A stretch of 64,000 nt of DNA from Sphingobacterium corticibacter (GTDB lineage Bacteria > Bacteroidota > Bacteroidia > Sphingobacteriales > Sphingobacteriaceae): NCBI RefSeq assembly GCF_003076635.1, contig NZ_QDKG01000001.1, forward strand, positions 1,240,001-1,304,000, given 5' to 3'. Below the pieces are notes generated by a model that searched no databases, was not told the origin of the DNA, and saw only the letters and a program-made list of their open reading frames with translations. The position numbers were made by a program, and so were the translations under genes. Shown here in pieces: positions 52,466 through 62,504 of this stretch; position 1 is the first letter of the stretch; every line of letters starts with the position of its first letter.

Positions 52466-53389
52466 ATGAGGAGAAAAAACCGAGCTATTATAAAAGCATA
52501 CATGGCTTTTACCGTCTTATTGATCAATACCGCAGCCTGTAGCGGACAACAGACTAAGGAAATTTCGAAGGATGACCTGCATATCCGCATAGATCAAGAT
52601 TCTCTTTTGAGTATTACCTATCAAGACGGTGCATCCATCGAGTCTGGTACTTACGTCGTGCATACAGAGGAGGCGAATAAAGCTGCCCGAGTGGAGTTTA
52701 ACATCAATAATGAACATCAACCAGATGGTCTGGTACAATTTTATTCCGCAGGAAATATCCTGTTTAAGAAATTTTCGGTCGAGAATGGTTTGTTGCATTA
52801 TATGAACCATTACGATGTCAATAACGGTCGATTGCAGGATAGTATCTACTTTGCGATGGCAGAGATTCCTGTTTTCGAAGATCAGGTGCCTACTTGGCAA
52901 AACTTGCATGTGCAGCACCAGAGAAGCTATTTCAATAACACCAATTTAACTTCACTCGAGATCATCTACGATCAACGTGTGGTGCTGAAAACTACTTTTG
53001 ACGAATCCAGAAAGACCATAGAACTGTGCACCGACATTTACCAAAAGATGTACCGTGCCAATGGTGAAGTTTCTTCTATCAAAAGCTATGACTGGGGCAC
53101 GAAACTGGAAAAGTATGAGCAGTATAATCAGCAGGGAACAAAGGTGATCGAAGTGCTGCAATCCGATCTGCATACTGGGCGTGTGCCGTATGAAGGCGGT
53201 GGTACGAAAAGGACGCCGAACGAGCAAGATTTCTACCAAAGAACCACCTATTATGATAATGGAAAGCCCGAGCAGATTGAATATTTTAAAGCTGGGAAGG
53301 TAACCATAACGCATTATGACAGTGCCGGTAAAGAAACCAAAAAGACCAGCGACTCCTATGATACGCTACCTAGATTAACCATCCTATAA
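52466..53389 (+). CDS. Exported protein with MORN-like repeats
   Basis: 307 residues from ATG 52466, chosen because it gives a signal sequence (KAYMAFTVLLINTAACSGQ, probably lipoprotein with Cys after AA, although the lipobox is not ideal). The rest has repeated YxxxG-type strands: VQFYSAGNILFKKFSVENG, IYDQRVVLKTTFDES, YYDNGKPEQIEYFKAGKV. This is the pattern of MORN/YwqK-type proteins. It lies 23 bp upstream of the GH43-like gene and may be cotranscribed. Function unknown. Confidence 0.65.
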   Translation: MRRKNRAIIKAYMAFTVLLINTAACSGQQTKEISKDDLHIRIDQDSLLSITYQDGASIESGTYVVHTEEANKAARVEFNINNEHQPDGLVQFYSAGNILFKKFSVENGLLHYMNHYDVNNGRLQDSIYFAMAEIPVFEDQVPTWQNLHVQHQRSYFNNTNLTSLEIIYDQRVVLKTTFDESRKTIELCTDIYQKMYRANGEVSSIKSYDWGTKLEKYEQYNQQGTKVIEVLQSDLHTGRVPYEGGGTKRTPNEQDFYQRTTYYDNGKPEQIEYFKAGKVTITHYDSAGKETKKTSDSYDTLPRLTIL

Positions 53390-53412
53390 CAACTTATTAA
53401 TTACACGAGATT

Positions 53413-54465
53413 ATGAATAGAATAATGCGTTGCCTATACATTTGCTTTTGCCTGTTTACGCTATTGACTACGCGTCTGTTTGCGCAGCAACCCACAGAAA
53501 AGGATATGGCGGCTTACTTGATGGTGTATTTCAAAGATGATACCCATAGTGTGCACTTTGCCACGAGCAAGGATGGGTATACGTTTTCGGACGTGAACGA
53601 TGGAAATCCGATCATCGCGGGCGATAGCATTGCTGAGCAAAAAGGTATTCGCGATCCCTATATTACGCGTGGTCCGGATGGGCTTTTCTATATGGCGATG
53701 ACCGATCTACACATTTTTGCACAGCAAAAAGGCTATAGAACGACCGAGTGGGAGCGCGATGGAAAGGAGTTTGGTTGGGGAAATAATAAGAATCTGGTGC
53801 TGATGAAATCGGCAGATTTGATTCATTGGACGCATACCCGGATCGCGGTAGATCAGGCTTTTCCGGGTTGGCAAGATATCGGCTGCGCTTGGGCACCGGA
53901 ACTTATTTACGATAAGCAAAAGGATCAGATGATGGTGTATCTTACCTTGCGGTTCAAAAATGGATTGAGCCAGATGTATTATTCCTACCTCAATCAAGAA
54001 TGTACGGCATTGGATACGCCTCCGCGTTTACTTTTTCAGCATCCGAAGCATAATATTGCCAATATCGATGGGGATATTACACAAGTGGGCGATCAGTTTC
54101 ATTTGTTTTATGTGTCGCACGATGGCATTCCTGGCATCAAGCAGGCGGTATCCAATTCCTTGAGCGACAATTATGTGTATGATCCAAAATGGTACGATCC
54201 AGAACCGCAGGCTTGTGAAGCACCGACGGTGTGGAAACGGATCGGGGAGGAGAAATGGGTATTGATGTACGATATTTATGGTATCAATCCGCACAATTTT
54301 GGATTTAGCGAAACTACAGATTTCCAGAACTTTACCAATTTGGGGCACTTCAATGAAGGCGTGATGAAGACGACTAACTTCGCTTCACCCAAACATGGAT
54401 CTGTGATCCATCTCACCGCTGCCGAAGCGACGCGATTGGAAAATCACTGGAAAAAGTCCCAGTAA
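53413..54465 (+). CDS. Secreted GH43-like five-bladed propeller glycosidase
   Basis: 350 residues with signal peptide (CFCLFTLLTTRLFAQ). The five-bladed fold shows in repeated motifs: GIRDPYITRGPDGLFYM (Asp81 in IRDP), SADLIHWTHTRIA, CAWAPELIYDKQKDQMMVYL near 160-180, NIDGDITQVGDQFHLFYV near 214, and CEAPTVWK near 255, whose Glu could be the acid. The family cuts arabinose- or xylose-type bonds, though the subfamily cannot be given. A convergent paralogue lies next to it, separated by a terminator. Confidence 0.85.
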   Translation: MNRIMRCLYICFCLFTLLTTRLFAQQPTEKDMAAYLMVYFKDDTHSVHFATSKDGYTFSDVNDGNPIIAGDSIAEQKGIRDPYITRGPDGLFYMAMTDLHIFAQQKGYRTTEWERDGKEFGWGNNKNLVLMKSADLIHWTHTRIAVDQAFPGWQDIGCAWAPELIYDKQKDQMMVYLTLRFKNGLSQMYYSYLNQECTALDTPPRLLFQHPKHNIANIDGDITQVGDQFHLFYVSHDGIPGIKQAVSNSLSDNYVYDPKWYDPEPQACEAPTVWKRIGEEKWVLMYDIYGINPHNFGFSETTDFQNFTNLGHFNEGVMKTTNFASPKHGSVIHLTAAEATRLENHWKKSQ

Positions 54466-54514
54466 GGTCTAGGTTGCATTGCTGCTTTTAGCTGTCGCAA
54501 TAACTTTATAAAGC

Positions 54515-54560
54515 AGGATTGTTGCCCACATATGTGCGAGCAACAATCCTTTTTTATTTT
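54515..54560 (+). terminator. Terminator between convergent GH43-like genes
   Basis: Perfect 11-bp arms 54515-54525 and 54540-54550, 14-nt loop, then TTTTTTATTTTG. Confidence 0.85.
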
Positions 54561-54571
54561 GTCTGTATAGT

Positions 54572-55606
54572 TTACTTGATGAGCTCATCTGGAATACCAG
54601 ACCATTTCTTTGCCAATCGGGCGGCTTCTGCTTTGTAGATAGAAATCACACTGCCGTGTCTTGGATGGAAGTTTTTCTCAAAGAATTCGGCGGTCTGACT
54701 AAAATTCACCAAATCCGTACTGCGCTGAAAGGCATATTTTCCCGAAGAATACAAATCGTACATCAGGAAATACTCCTCGGAATTATTCAGTTTGAAGAGG
54801 CTAGAACCTTCCACCGAAGTCTTTGTGCCGGCATATACATCCAGATAGCGCGGATCTTCTTTCCACGGGCCGAGCAAGGAGTTGCTCGTCGCCTTTTTGA
54901 TGCCGTTCTCAAATTCTTTGCCATCCGCATCTTTGGTGTTGCCTTTATAAAAGAAGTGATAGACACCGTCTTTTAGAATGATGTCGCCATCTATTCCACC
55001 AAAGGTGGGACTAAATAATAGCTTTGGTGTGTCTTCTAATGCCGTGAAATCTTCATTCGCGTACGCGTAATAAAAATCCAACTTCTCATTGGCATACTGC
55101 CGTACGGTGAAATACACCAAGTACTTCCCGGCCGAAGGATCATAGATCGTTTGCGGTGCCCAGACCCATTTTACCGATCCAAATTCATTCGGATATAGTT
55201 TCGCAAGATCCAGTATAGAAGATTTCCAAGAGATCAGATCATTAGAATGCATGAGTATGATGCCCGGATTGGTTTCCCAGCCATTTTTCTTCGTGTTCAT
55301 ATCGGTGCAGGTCAGGTAAAACCCATCTTGCTGAGCACCTCGCAAAAGATGCGGATCGCGAATTCCTCCGGTACTAGAGATATCGGCCGAATTTATAATG
55401 GGTTGGTTATCGTGCAAGGCATACCAATTCAGAGCATCCTGACTTACCGCAAAGCGCAATTGTTCTTGCAGAGCAGGTGATCCCGTACCTTCAAAATAAG
55501 CGAAAAGATAACCATCATAGTCTGCAGATGTTGCTTGGGCGAATCCTTTGGCTGCTCCAAGCAGTAAGGTGAAGGTCAATAAGATTTGACTATATATGCT
55601 CATCAT
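54572..55606 (-). CDS. Secreted GH43-like glycosidase, paralogue
   Basis: 344 residues with signal peptide (ILLTFTLLLGAAKGFAQ). It shares order and motifs with the facing gene: GIRDPHLLRGAQQDGFYL (Asp84), SNDLISWKSSILD, VWAPQTIYDPSAGKYLVYFT, GGIDGDIILKDGVYHFFY and VEGSSLFKL with a candidate acid Glu near 264, and the same ending FHPRHGSVISI. By-eye identity is moderate, so the pair is an old duplication or two related acquisitions. Substrate unknown. Confidence 0.85.
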   Translation of the reverse strand: MMSIYSQILLTFTLLLGAAKGFAQATSADYDGYLFAYFEGTGSPALQEQLRFAVSQDALNWYALHDNQPIINSADISSTGGIRDPHLLRGAQQDGFYLTCTDMNTKKNGWETNPGIILMHSNDLISWKSSILDLAKLYPNEFGSVKWVWAPQTIYDPSAGKYLVYFTVRQYANEKLDFYYAYANEDFTALEDTPKLLFSPTFGGIDGDIILKDGVYHFFYKGNTKDADGKEFENGIKKATSNSLLGPWKEDPRYLDVYAGTKTSVEGSSLFKLNNSEEYFLMYDLYSSGKYAFQRSTDLVNFSQTAEFFEKNFHPRHGSVISIYKAEAARLAKKWSGIPDELIK

Positions 55607-55890
55607 AGCATGAATAGGTAAATGTATATGAAATGAAGGATAGCTAATGATAGGTTGGGATGCCTAAAACCAGCTATCCTAAAAGTGAATAAGAACATAG
55701 CAAGATACATCATGTGAGACAGATGGATGGGGGGTATTTTAAGCTTTTTACTTGTAAAGAATACCCAACATAGCATATCATTTTTTTTGAATCTAATCTT
55801 TTATAAGTAATATTCCATTCCCTCATCGACCAGCCTTATTCAGCTCGTAAAGCACATTCAAGTCATCGAAAATTATTTATTGCAACAAAG

Positions 55891-55920
55891 TTGCTATTGT
55901 TGTTTTTGTATTTAACTTTG
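55891..55920 (+). promoter_or_regulatory. Full Bacteroidetes promoter of TonB receptor operon
   Basis: TTG at 55891-55893, 19-bp spacer, TAACTTTG at 55913-55920. Start near 55925, immediately before the first ATG at 55928. The remaining 55607-55890 is AT-rich with nothing else recognised. Confidence 0.7.
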
Positions 55921-55927
55921 CGCAAAT

Positions 55928-58816
55928 ATGAATGGGGTCATCAAACTTAACCTTAGAAATTATATGTTTTTCGATATTACTTTACGGAGATCTATGCAAG
56001 TACTTGCACTTGCCACGATCTTACTATTTAGCGCATATCCGCAGCATGCGCAAGCTCAAAGAAAGGTGGTTGTGGAGGGAACGGTTTACGAGCAATCTGC
56101 TGCATCGCAGCCATTAAAGTCCGCGTCGGTGAGTATTCTGCCGTACAATCTAACGGTCAATACCGATAACGAGGGAAAGTTTAGATTTAACAATATCCCC
56201 GACGAATCATTCCGATTGGTGATTAGCTATGTCGGCAAAGTCACGCTGGATACTTTGATTCAAAATAGACCAACGCAGCCTTTGATGCTACGTTTAGCCG
56301 ACAATTCATTCCGATTAGAGAATGTGGACGTAGTGGCCAAACCATCGCAATCGGGCTTGGGATCCACATCCGTCATTAACCGAAATGCTATTGAGCATTT
56401 GCAGGCTAATAGTTTGGCCGATATCATGTCGTTAGTGCCGGGCGGCATCACGGTCAATCCAGATCTAAACAATGATGCATCGCGATTGATCAATATCCGA
56501 TCGGTTGTAAAAGACAAAAATGCGGCGATCGATCGATACATGGATGCGAATGCATTCGGTACATCCATTGTGATGAATGGCTCACCAATCTCGAATAATG
56601 CTAATTTGCAAACGCTATCTCCAGTGATGAACGGTGGTGCATCTGCCTTAGGAGGTGGCGCACCACCTCGTGGCGGTATTGATTCCAGATCTATTCCGAT
56701 GTATAATGTGGAATCGGTAGAAGTGATTCGCGGTGTGCCGGGTGTGAAATATGGAGATCTGGCGTCGGGAGCGGTGATCGTCAATCAGCGCGCAGGAAGA
56801 CAACCGCTTTTTGTAGAAGCCAATACCAATCCCAATCTGTACAACCTGAGCGCTTCCAAAGGCATCGTGCTAGATGATCGCCGTGGCGCGATCAACCTGG
56901 GCGGAAGCTATGCCTATAACACCAATGATCCGGTACAAGCATATCGCTATTATCAACGCGGAACCATTAATGCCTTATACAGCAATTCCTTTTTCAACGA
57001 GCGATTGAGTAGTACCACAGGTATTGATTTCCACGTATCCAACGATGGGCGCAGGTTGAATCCAGATGATGAGATCACTAGAACTAAATCTTCGGGCAAG
57101 GAAACAGGCATAGCGATCAACAGCATGGGTTCTTATCAAATGCCCGGCACGACTTGGTTGCGAAAAATAGATTATGCCGGTCGTTTATCCTTCAATTCCA
57201 AAAAATCGTACTACCAACAGCAATACACAGCGGCAAATGCAGCGTATGGTATGACATATACAGATGGTGCAATCCTAACGAATACGCCTGGCGAAAGATT
57301 GTATAACGAAGATGGAGAGCAGATCACGCAGATTCCGCTGGGAGAGGAAGATAAGTACGCGGTGTACTTGCCAAGTACCTATTTGGGTGTGCATCAAATA
57401 GAAGGGAAGGAGTTTAGCACCTTTCTATCGGCTACGGCCAACTTTTTTAATCAGATAGGTGGCACACAGCATAGCTGGCTGCTGGGTGGCGATTTCCGAT
57501 CGGATAAGAACTTTGGTGCAGGTAAAACCTTTGCAGATAGCCTACCGCCATACCGAGATCTTCAATATGTGAACTCTTCTTACCGAAACCGAAAATATTC
57601 GGATATCCCAGCAGTCACTCAACTGGGGTTTTATGTAGAAGATAATATGACCACACGGATCATGGATCGCTTGCTACGCGTATCGGCAGGGCTGCGATAT
57701 GATCGTTTTTCGCAAAATAGATCCATCATTGCGCCGCGCGCAAATGCTTCATTTGAGATCTTGCCCGAAGTGCTCATGATTCGCGCAGGATATGGGGTGA
57801 TGGCCAAAGCGCCTAGCTTACTGTATCTATATCCGGAGAATGCATACTTCGATTATATCAATATCAACGAAATCCCTACGGGTTCGCCAGATGCGATCTT
57901 TATGACTACTACGCGCGCGTTCAACACCGAAAATAGTGCCTTAAAAATTGCCTCCAATCGCAAGCAGGAAGTAGGCATTGATCTTCGCTTCAACAAATCC
58001 ATACTATCGGTGACCGCATTTAGCGAAAAGTTGAAAAACGGTTATGCGATCTCCCCGACAATTCATTCATTCCGCCCGGTAGAATACAAACAATACGAAC
58101 GGGTAGGAGATAGCAGGGTGCTGACGGAGATATCGGCAGATCCGGTGCTGGCAAAATTCAATATGCCTAACAACAATATGGCGATTGATAAGCAGGGCTT
58201 GGAATTTCAACTGGATCTGGCGCGGATACAGCGTATACGCACACAGTTTAGTGTGTATGGAGCATATATCAAAGAAAAAACCTACAGTACGGATTATACG
58301 TTTTATGACGGTCAAAGTGGGGCAGGAGCACAAAGTAGAACACATATTGGGCTGTACCAGCCCGCGATGATCCAGCAAAATGTTAGCTCCGTGGTTTCGA
58401 CTTTGAAAGCAACGCATAACATTCCAAAGATTGGTTTGGCAATCACCTTGACGACCGATATTATCTGGAACGAATCGGACTGGACTGTGTATGGAAACGA
58501 TTCTATCCCGCAAAAGTACATCAGTAAATTCGACGGATTAGTGTACGATCTGGATGGTGTAGACCTGAATACACCTGAATTTACTGCGATATCGCGTCCG
58601 GTGGTGCGCACCACCGAACAAAGAGAAAGCCTACCGCCGCTCGTGAACTTCAACATCAACCTCACCAAAGATATCAAAGACTTTATGAGGCTTTCATTCT
58701 TTGCCAACAACCTGTTTCGGTATTATCAAAATGCGCAGTCGGATCGTATTTCTTCGGTGTATTACCGCCGAAATATTCCCTTCTTCTTCGGGTTCAAAGT
58801 TGGTGTCAATCTCTAA
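55928..58816 (+). CDS. TonB-dependent receptor of DUF4876/DUF6850 operon
   Basis: 962 residues in the longest form; inner starts at 55964 or 55994 (MQVLALATILLFSAYPQHAQAQ) give a better signal peptide. Carboxypeptidase-regulatory-like domain about 48-135, plug about 140-300 with LADIMSLVPGGITVNPDLNNDASRL cut by an insert rich in Gly/Ala/Pro (GGGAPPRGG near 248), and a large barrel ending FFFGFKVGVNL. No STN domain. It heads a four- or five-gene operon. The substrate is unknown. Confidence 0.9.
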   Translation: MNGVIKLNLRNYMFFDITLRRSMQVLALATILLFSAYPQHAQAQRKVVVEGTVYEQSAASQPLKSASVSILPYNLTVNTDNEGKFRFNNIPDESFRLVISYVGKVTLDTLIQNRPTQPLMLRLADNSFRLENVDVVAKPSQSGLGSTSVINRNAIEHLQANSLADIMSLVPGGITVNPDLNNDASRLINIRSVVKDKNAAIDRYMDANAFGTSIVMNGSPISNNANLQTLSPVMNGGASALGGGAPPRGGIDSRSIPMYNVESVEVIRGVPGVKYGDLASGAVIVNQRAGRQPLFVEANTNPNLYNLSASKGIVLDDRRGAINLGGSYAYNTNDPVQAYRYYQRGTINALYSNSFFNERLSSTTGIDFHVSNDGRRLNPDDEITRTKSSGKETGIAINSMGSYQMPGTTWLRKIDYAGRLSFNSKKSYYQQQYTAANAAYGMTYTDGAILTNTPGERLYNEDGEQITQIPLGEEDKYAVYLPSTYLGVHQIEGKEFSTFLSATANFFNQIGGTQHSWLLGGDFRSDKNFGAGKTFADSLPPYRDLQYVNSSYRNRKYSDIPAVTQLGFYVEDNMTTRIMDRLLRVSAGLRYDRFSQNRSIIAPRANASFEILPEVLMIRAGYGVMAKAPSLLYLYPENAYFDYININEIPTGSPDAIFMTTTRAFNTENSALKIASNRKQEVGIDLRFNKSILSVTAFSEKLKNGYAISPTIHSFRPVEYKQYERVGDSRVLTEISADPVLAKFNMPNNNMAIDKQGLEFQLDLARIQRIRTQFSVYGAYIKEKTYSTDYTFYDGQSGAGAQSRTHIGLYQPAMIQQNVSSVVSTLKATHNIPKIGLAITLTTDIIWNESDWTVYGNDSIPQKYISKFDGLVYDLDGVDLNTPEFTAISRPVVRTTEQRESLPPLVNFNINLTKDIKDFMRLSFFANNLFRYYQNAQSDRISSVYYRRNIPFFFGFKVGVNL

Positions 58817-58825
58817 TATACGGTT

Positions 58826-60064
58826 ATGAAAAACAATACATTTATTCCATTGCTCATCGCTATAGGTGTAGCGCTATGCAGCATTTCCTGTCAGAAAATC
58901 ACCGATTCGCTGGATACTAAGACCATCGATTATTTAGCAGTCGATATCGAAGCAATCCCCGTGCTGTCAGGAATTTCTTCTACCGAGGGACTTCCCGTTA
59001 CGTTGACAAATTACACCGAAAAACACCAAATCAGTACTACGCTACAAGCTGGCGTAACGACAATAGATAGCATTATCCCAGGGCTGTACACGATTAACGT
59101 AGACGGAGAATTGCTGGTTGGTACTGAAAAATACCTTTTGAAAGGTAGCGTAGCTAATGTATTACTCGTGCCAGGCAATCAACATGTGAAGGTCAATATT
59201 GATGGAGCCAAAGTAGGACCGCTTGCTATTAGCGAGATTTTCTACGCGGGTACAGCGCCTTTTTATTTTAGAAATCAGTTTTACGAGATCACGAATAACT
59301 CCGATGAATTGGTATATGTAGATGGGTTGCACTTTGCGAATTTGCACCCGACCATTGCGACCACAAATTTGCCGATCTGGCCAGAAGAGGATCAAGGCGC
59401 ATATACCTACGCACAGCGCGTTTGGAAAATTCCGGGAAAGGGTCGCGATTACCCACTACAGCCGGGCGAATCGTTTACGATCGCGCAATTTGCCGCCAAT
59501 CACAAATTGCCGCAGTACAACCCCAACTCGCCAATCGATGCCTCGTTATCGGAGTTTGAGTTTAATATGAACAATCCTAGTTTTCCAGACCAACCTGCGG
59601 TAGATATGGAGCATGTATTTTACAACGGTCGGGCGGCAAAAGGAACTGTGCCGCAATACTTGACTTCCGTATTTGGCGGCGCTTTTGCCATCTTCCGCAT
59701 CCCAGAAGATGAAAGCTATGATCCGGTAGGCAATCCGAACTTGCAAACCAGAGATCTGGGAACAACCGGAACAACGCTCTACGCAAAAATCCCACTTCGC
59801 TATGTGGTGGATGCTGTAGAGGCAGGACATAATGAAAGCATGTCTGCCGCCAAAAGGGTGCCCACGGTGCTTGATGCCGGCATGACCTGGGTGGGCGCAA
59901 CATATAATTCATTAGGCGTGCGCCGCAAACGAATTGGACAAAGAGCCAATGGTACGCCCATCTTAATGGATACCAACAATAGTACAGAAGATTTTGAAAG
60001 ACAAGTCGTACCGCAATTTCGTTACCACGGCCAAGGCATACCTTCTTGGTCACGGGCTTTTTAA
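58826..60064 (+). CDS. DUF4876 lipoprotein
   Basis: 412 residues with lipoprotein signal (LIAIGVALCSISC, Cys22). A beta-sandwich-like first part (about 35-130) is followed by a region resembling lamin-tail-type domains (ISEIFYAGTAP, YEITNNSDELVYVDGL) and an end with VPQFRYHGQGIPSWSRAF. DUF4876 proteins occur next to TonB receptors in Bacteroidetes; a surface ligand-binding role is inferred. It starts 9 bp after the receptor gene. Confidence 0.88.
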   Translation: MKNNTFIPLLIAIGVALCSISCQKITDSLDTKTIDYLAVDIEAIPVLSGISSTEGLPVTLTNYTEKHQISTTLQAGVTTIDSIIPGLYTINVDGELLVGTEKYLLKGSVANVLLVPGNQHVKVNIDGAKVGPLAISEIFYAGTAPFYFRNQFYEITNNSDELVYVDGLHFANLHPTIATTNLPIWPEEDQGAYTYAQRVWKIPGKGRDYPLQPGESFTIAQFAANHKLPQYNPNSPIDASLSEFEFNMNNPSFPDQPAVDMEHVFYNGRAAKGTVPQYLTSVFGGAFAIFRIPEDESYDPVGNPNLQTRDLGTTGTTLYAKIPLRYVVDAVEAGHNESMSAAKRVPTVLDAGMTWVGATYNSLGVRRKRIGQRANGTPILMDTNNSTEDFERQVVPQFRYHGQGIPSWSRAF

Positions 60065-60082
60065 TAGTTAGATCTTACAACA

Positions 60083-61630
60083 ATGAAAATATACCAAATC
60101 TTATTTTTTGCAATGGCGGTTATGGCATTAAGCAAGCCAGCTGTTGCACAGCAGAAGATAAAACAGGTCAGTCCAAATTGGCTAGAAATACAGGATAGCT
60201 TAGGATCATGGAGAAATACCGCTAACCCTGCCGGACTGACCCGCGATCAGCCGGTTCAGTTTTCGAAAGTACAGGCAACTTATGATATCGAACAGGGAGA
60301 CTTTAGAAGGCCGCAACAGGCTCAGAAGATCAATAGCCAATCTATCTATGGGGCGGGTAATACGCAGCTGAATGACTATTACTTGCAAGGATTCATTCGG
60401 TACAATCGGCAGTTTCGAGAAGATGCTACCTATAATGCTTCGCTGATCGATCCATTTCGCGATATGCCCTACTATATTATTGATAGCAATGCCAGCGACT
60501 GGTTAAATCAATTATATACGATGGGGTTTGACCTCGCCTCACCGGTATTTAAAGACAAATGGACGGCAGGCTTGAGCGTGGATTACCAAGCGGCGAGTGG
60601 CGCCAAACAGCGCGACATCCGTGCAGAGAATACGCAGTTTGGCTTGTCCATCAGACCGGGATTGACGTACCAGATCAACGCTAATCACGTAGCAGGTTTT
60701 AACCTCCTGTTTGCCACCTCCAAAGAAGAATCGGTAAATAGCAATGTGAATGTGTATGTAGATCAAGGATATTTCATACACTATGGTTTGGGCCATGCTA
60801 TTCCTTACGTAGGATCGGGTACGAATATGAATTATGAGTCAGAGAAATGGGGTGCGGGGTTGCAATACGAGTACCATGGGCTATGGAATCTTTTGCTATC
60901 AACCAATTACGCAATCGCAGCAGAAACAGCAAACATTGGTTTTCTCGCTGGACGTACCCAAGGATCTATATTGACTCGCCAATCAGAATCATCGCTCCGC
61001 GCTACGCGCGAAAACACCCTATTTGCGCATCAAATTGTGTTGAACTATGCCTTTAAGCTAGGCGAGGGTACGGAGTATTGGAATGAATTTGTTCCTGGAT
61101 TGGAAAGCGATGGTTACATCAATCAGCACAAGGCGGTGCGATCTACCTATAGAAATTCATTCGGCGAAGCCGCATACACCTTGATCAAGAAAAGGGAGGG
61201 TGGCTACGACTGGAAACTGCGTGGCCAAGCGAGTTATCGCAAGCGGGAAGATCAGTATTTGCTGCCGCAATCCGCATTTGGAATGAGTTATTTGAATTAT
61301 GCACTGTCATTTGATAAGATGATTAGCAGTGGGAATGCTACCTACACATTGGGTGGCAAGATCGGAAATCAACACAGCCTTTCGGGTGACTATCGCTATG
61401 GTGGCCAGCGAGCAGATGAATTGCCCGTGCAGGAATTAATGCGCTCTGATCTGAATTTCCTTACGACAGATTTCCTCAGCATCGAAATACCATTCACCTA
61501 TTCGCTGCAAGTAGACAATAAACATATACATAATTTCTATGTACAAGCGGTCGGTAGCTGGCTCGATGCCCGATCTACGGAGTACCAAAACCGCAAGAAA
61601 ATCACCTTGAGTGTCGGCGCTATTTTTTAA
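60083..61630 (+). CDS. DUF6850 outer membrane beta-barrel protein
   Basis: 515 residues with signal peptide (ILFFAMAVMALSKPAVAQQ) and alternating amphipathic strands throughout, ending in KKITLSVGAIF with terminal Phe as in barrels. DUF6850 proteins are typical partners of DUF4876 proteins. It may be a second pore or an export barrel of the system. It starts 18 bp after the DUF4876 gene. Confidence 0.82.
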   Translation: MKIYQILFFAMAVMALSKPAVAQQKIKQVSPNWLEIQDSLGSWRNTANPAGLTRDQPVQFSKVQATYDIEQGDFRRPQQAQKINSQSIYGAGNTQLNDYYLQGFIRYNRQFREDATYNASLIDPFRDMPYYIIDSNASDWLNQLYTMGFDLASPVFKDKWTAGLSVDYQAASGAKQRDIRAENTQFGLSIRPGLTYQINANHVAGFNLLFATSKEESVNSNVNVYVDQGYFIHYGLGHAIPYVGSGTNMNYESEKWGAGLQYEYHGLWNLLLSTNYAIAAETANIGFLAGRTQGSILTRQSESSLRATRENTLFAHQIVLNYAFKLGEGTEYWNEFVPGLESDGYINQHKAVRSTYRNSFGEAAYTLIKKREGGYDWKLRGQASYRKREDQYLLPQSAFGMSYLNYALSFDKMISSGNATYTLGGKIGNQHSLSGDYRYGGQRADELPVQELMRSDLNFLTTDFLSIEIPFTYSLQVDNKHIHNFYVQAVGSWLDARSTEYQNRKKITLSVGAIF

Positions 61631-61649
61631 TCAACTACATCACATAAAC

Positions 61650-62504
61650 ATGTTTAGATTTTTATCCCTGTGCGGCCTTGCCTTCATTTTGGCAACCGCT
61701 ACGTATTCGTGCAAATCTTATTATCCGAGCAATCGCCAAAGTGCAGATCTGGATCCATACTTATTACAGTTGCGCGATTCCATCCTGCAACAAGGTTTGG
61801 ATGGCGAAGCCTTGTACACCATCTTGGGCAATATAAAGCCTATGAGTAGTGTGGCTGCCTTTTCCTTCCCAGTGGGTAATAAGGATAGCCTTCGCATGCT
61901 CGACCAGCATATCGTAAGCCCAGACTCCCTACATCACCTACAAAGACTAGCACAAATACAGCAAGCGGTAAATCTGATGCAATTCGACGATTTACGATTT
62001 TTGCTAGTGCCTTACCGCAATGCGTACAGCAAAACACGTATTCTGCAACTGACTGTAATCCGAGTTTCTAAACTGGATAGTTTGTTAGAAGCTCGGGCAG
62101 ACTTCTTTGGTCAGTACGGATTTACCAAAGGGACAGATCCAGCGGTAGTACTAACCGTCAACGAATATGAAAAGCGTTACGAACGCCTACGCGGATATGG
62201 CTATCTGTTTGGCTACCCAAATTATGCCATAGATTTTTTTGTTAAAGCCTTTCATGAGTCGGATTCAACAGGTGTGCATGTAAAGCGAAAATTCTTTCAG
62301 ATCCCGACTTACTTGCGTAATGAAGGTAATTTCGTGTACGCGTATCCAGAAGATCATCAACCAGATCAACTGGATTCGGCGCTATATCAGCAAGCAAGTG
62401 CGGTCTTAGCACAATATAAAGCGCTACGACCCAAATACATGAAACAGGATAGTACGATCAGTGCGCACCAGCTCATTCAACATACGCTGCAAAGACGGAA
62501 GTGA
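61650..62504 (+). CDS. Unknown lipoprotein of the same operon
   Basis: 284 residues from ATG 61650 (MFRFLSLCGLAFILATATYSC, lipid Cys21); an upstream frame from 61611 overlaps the barrel gene and lacks a good signal. The mature protein is mostly helical with many Gln, Tyr and Leu, for example SLHHLQRLAQIQQAVNLMQFDDLRFLLVPY. No family recognised. It overlaps the permease start by four bases (GTGA), a sign of coupled translation. Confidence 0.72.
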   Translation: MFRFLSLCGLAFILATATYSCKSYYPSNRQSADLDPYLLQLRDSILQQGLDGEALYTILGNIKPMSSVAAFSFPVGNKDSLRMLDQHIVSPDSLHHLQRLAQIQQAVNLMQFDDLRFLLVPYRNAYSKTRILQLTVIRVSKLDSLLEARADFFGQYGFTKGTDPAVVLTVNEYEKRYERLRGYGYLFGYPNYAIDFFVKAFHESDSTGVHVKRKFFQIPTYLRNEGNFVYAYPEDHQPDQLDSALYQQASAVLAQYKALRPKYMKQDSTISAHQLIQHTLQRRK

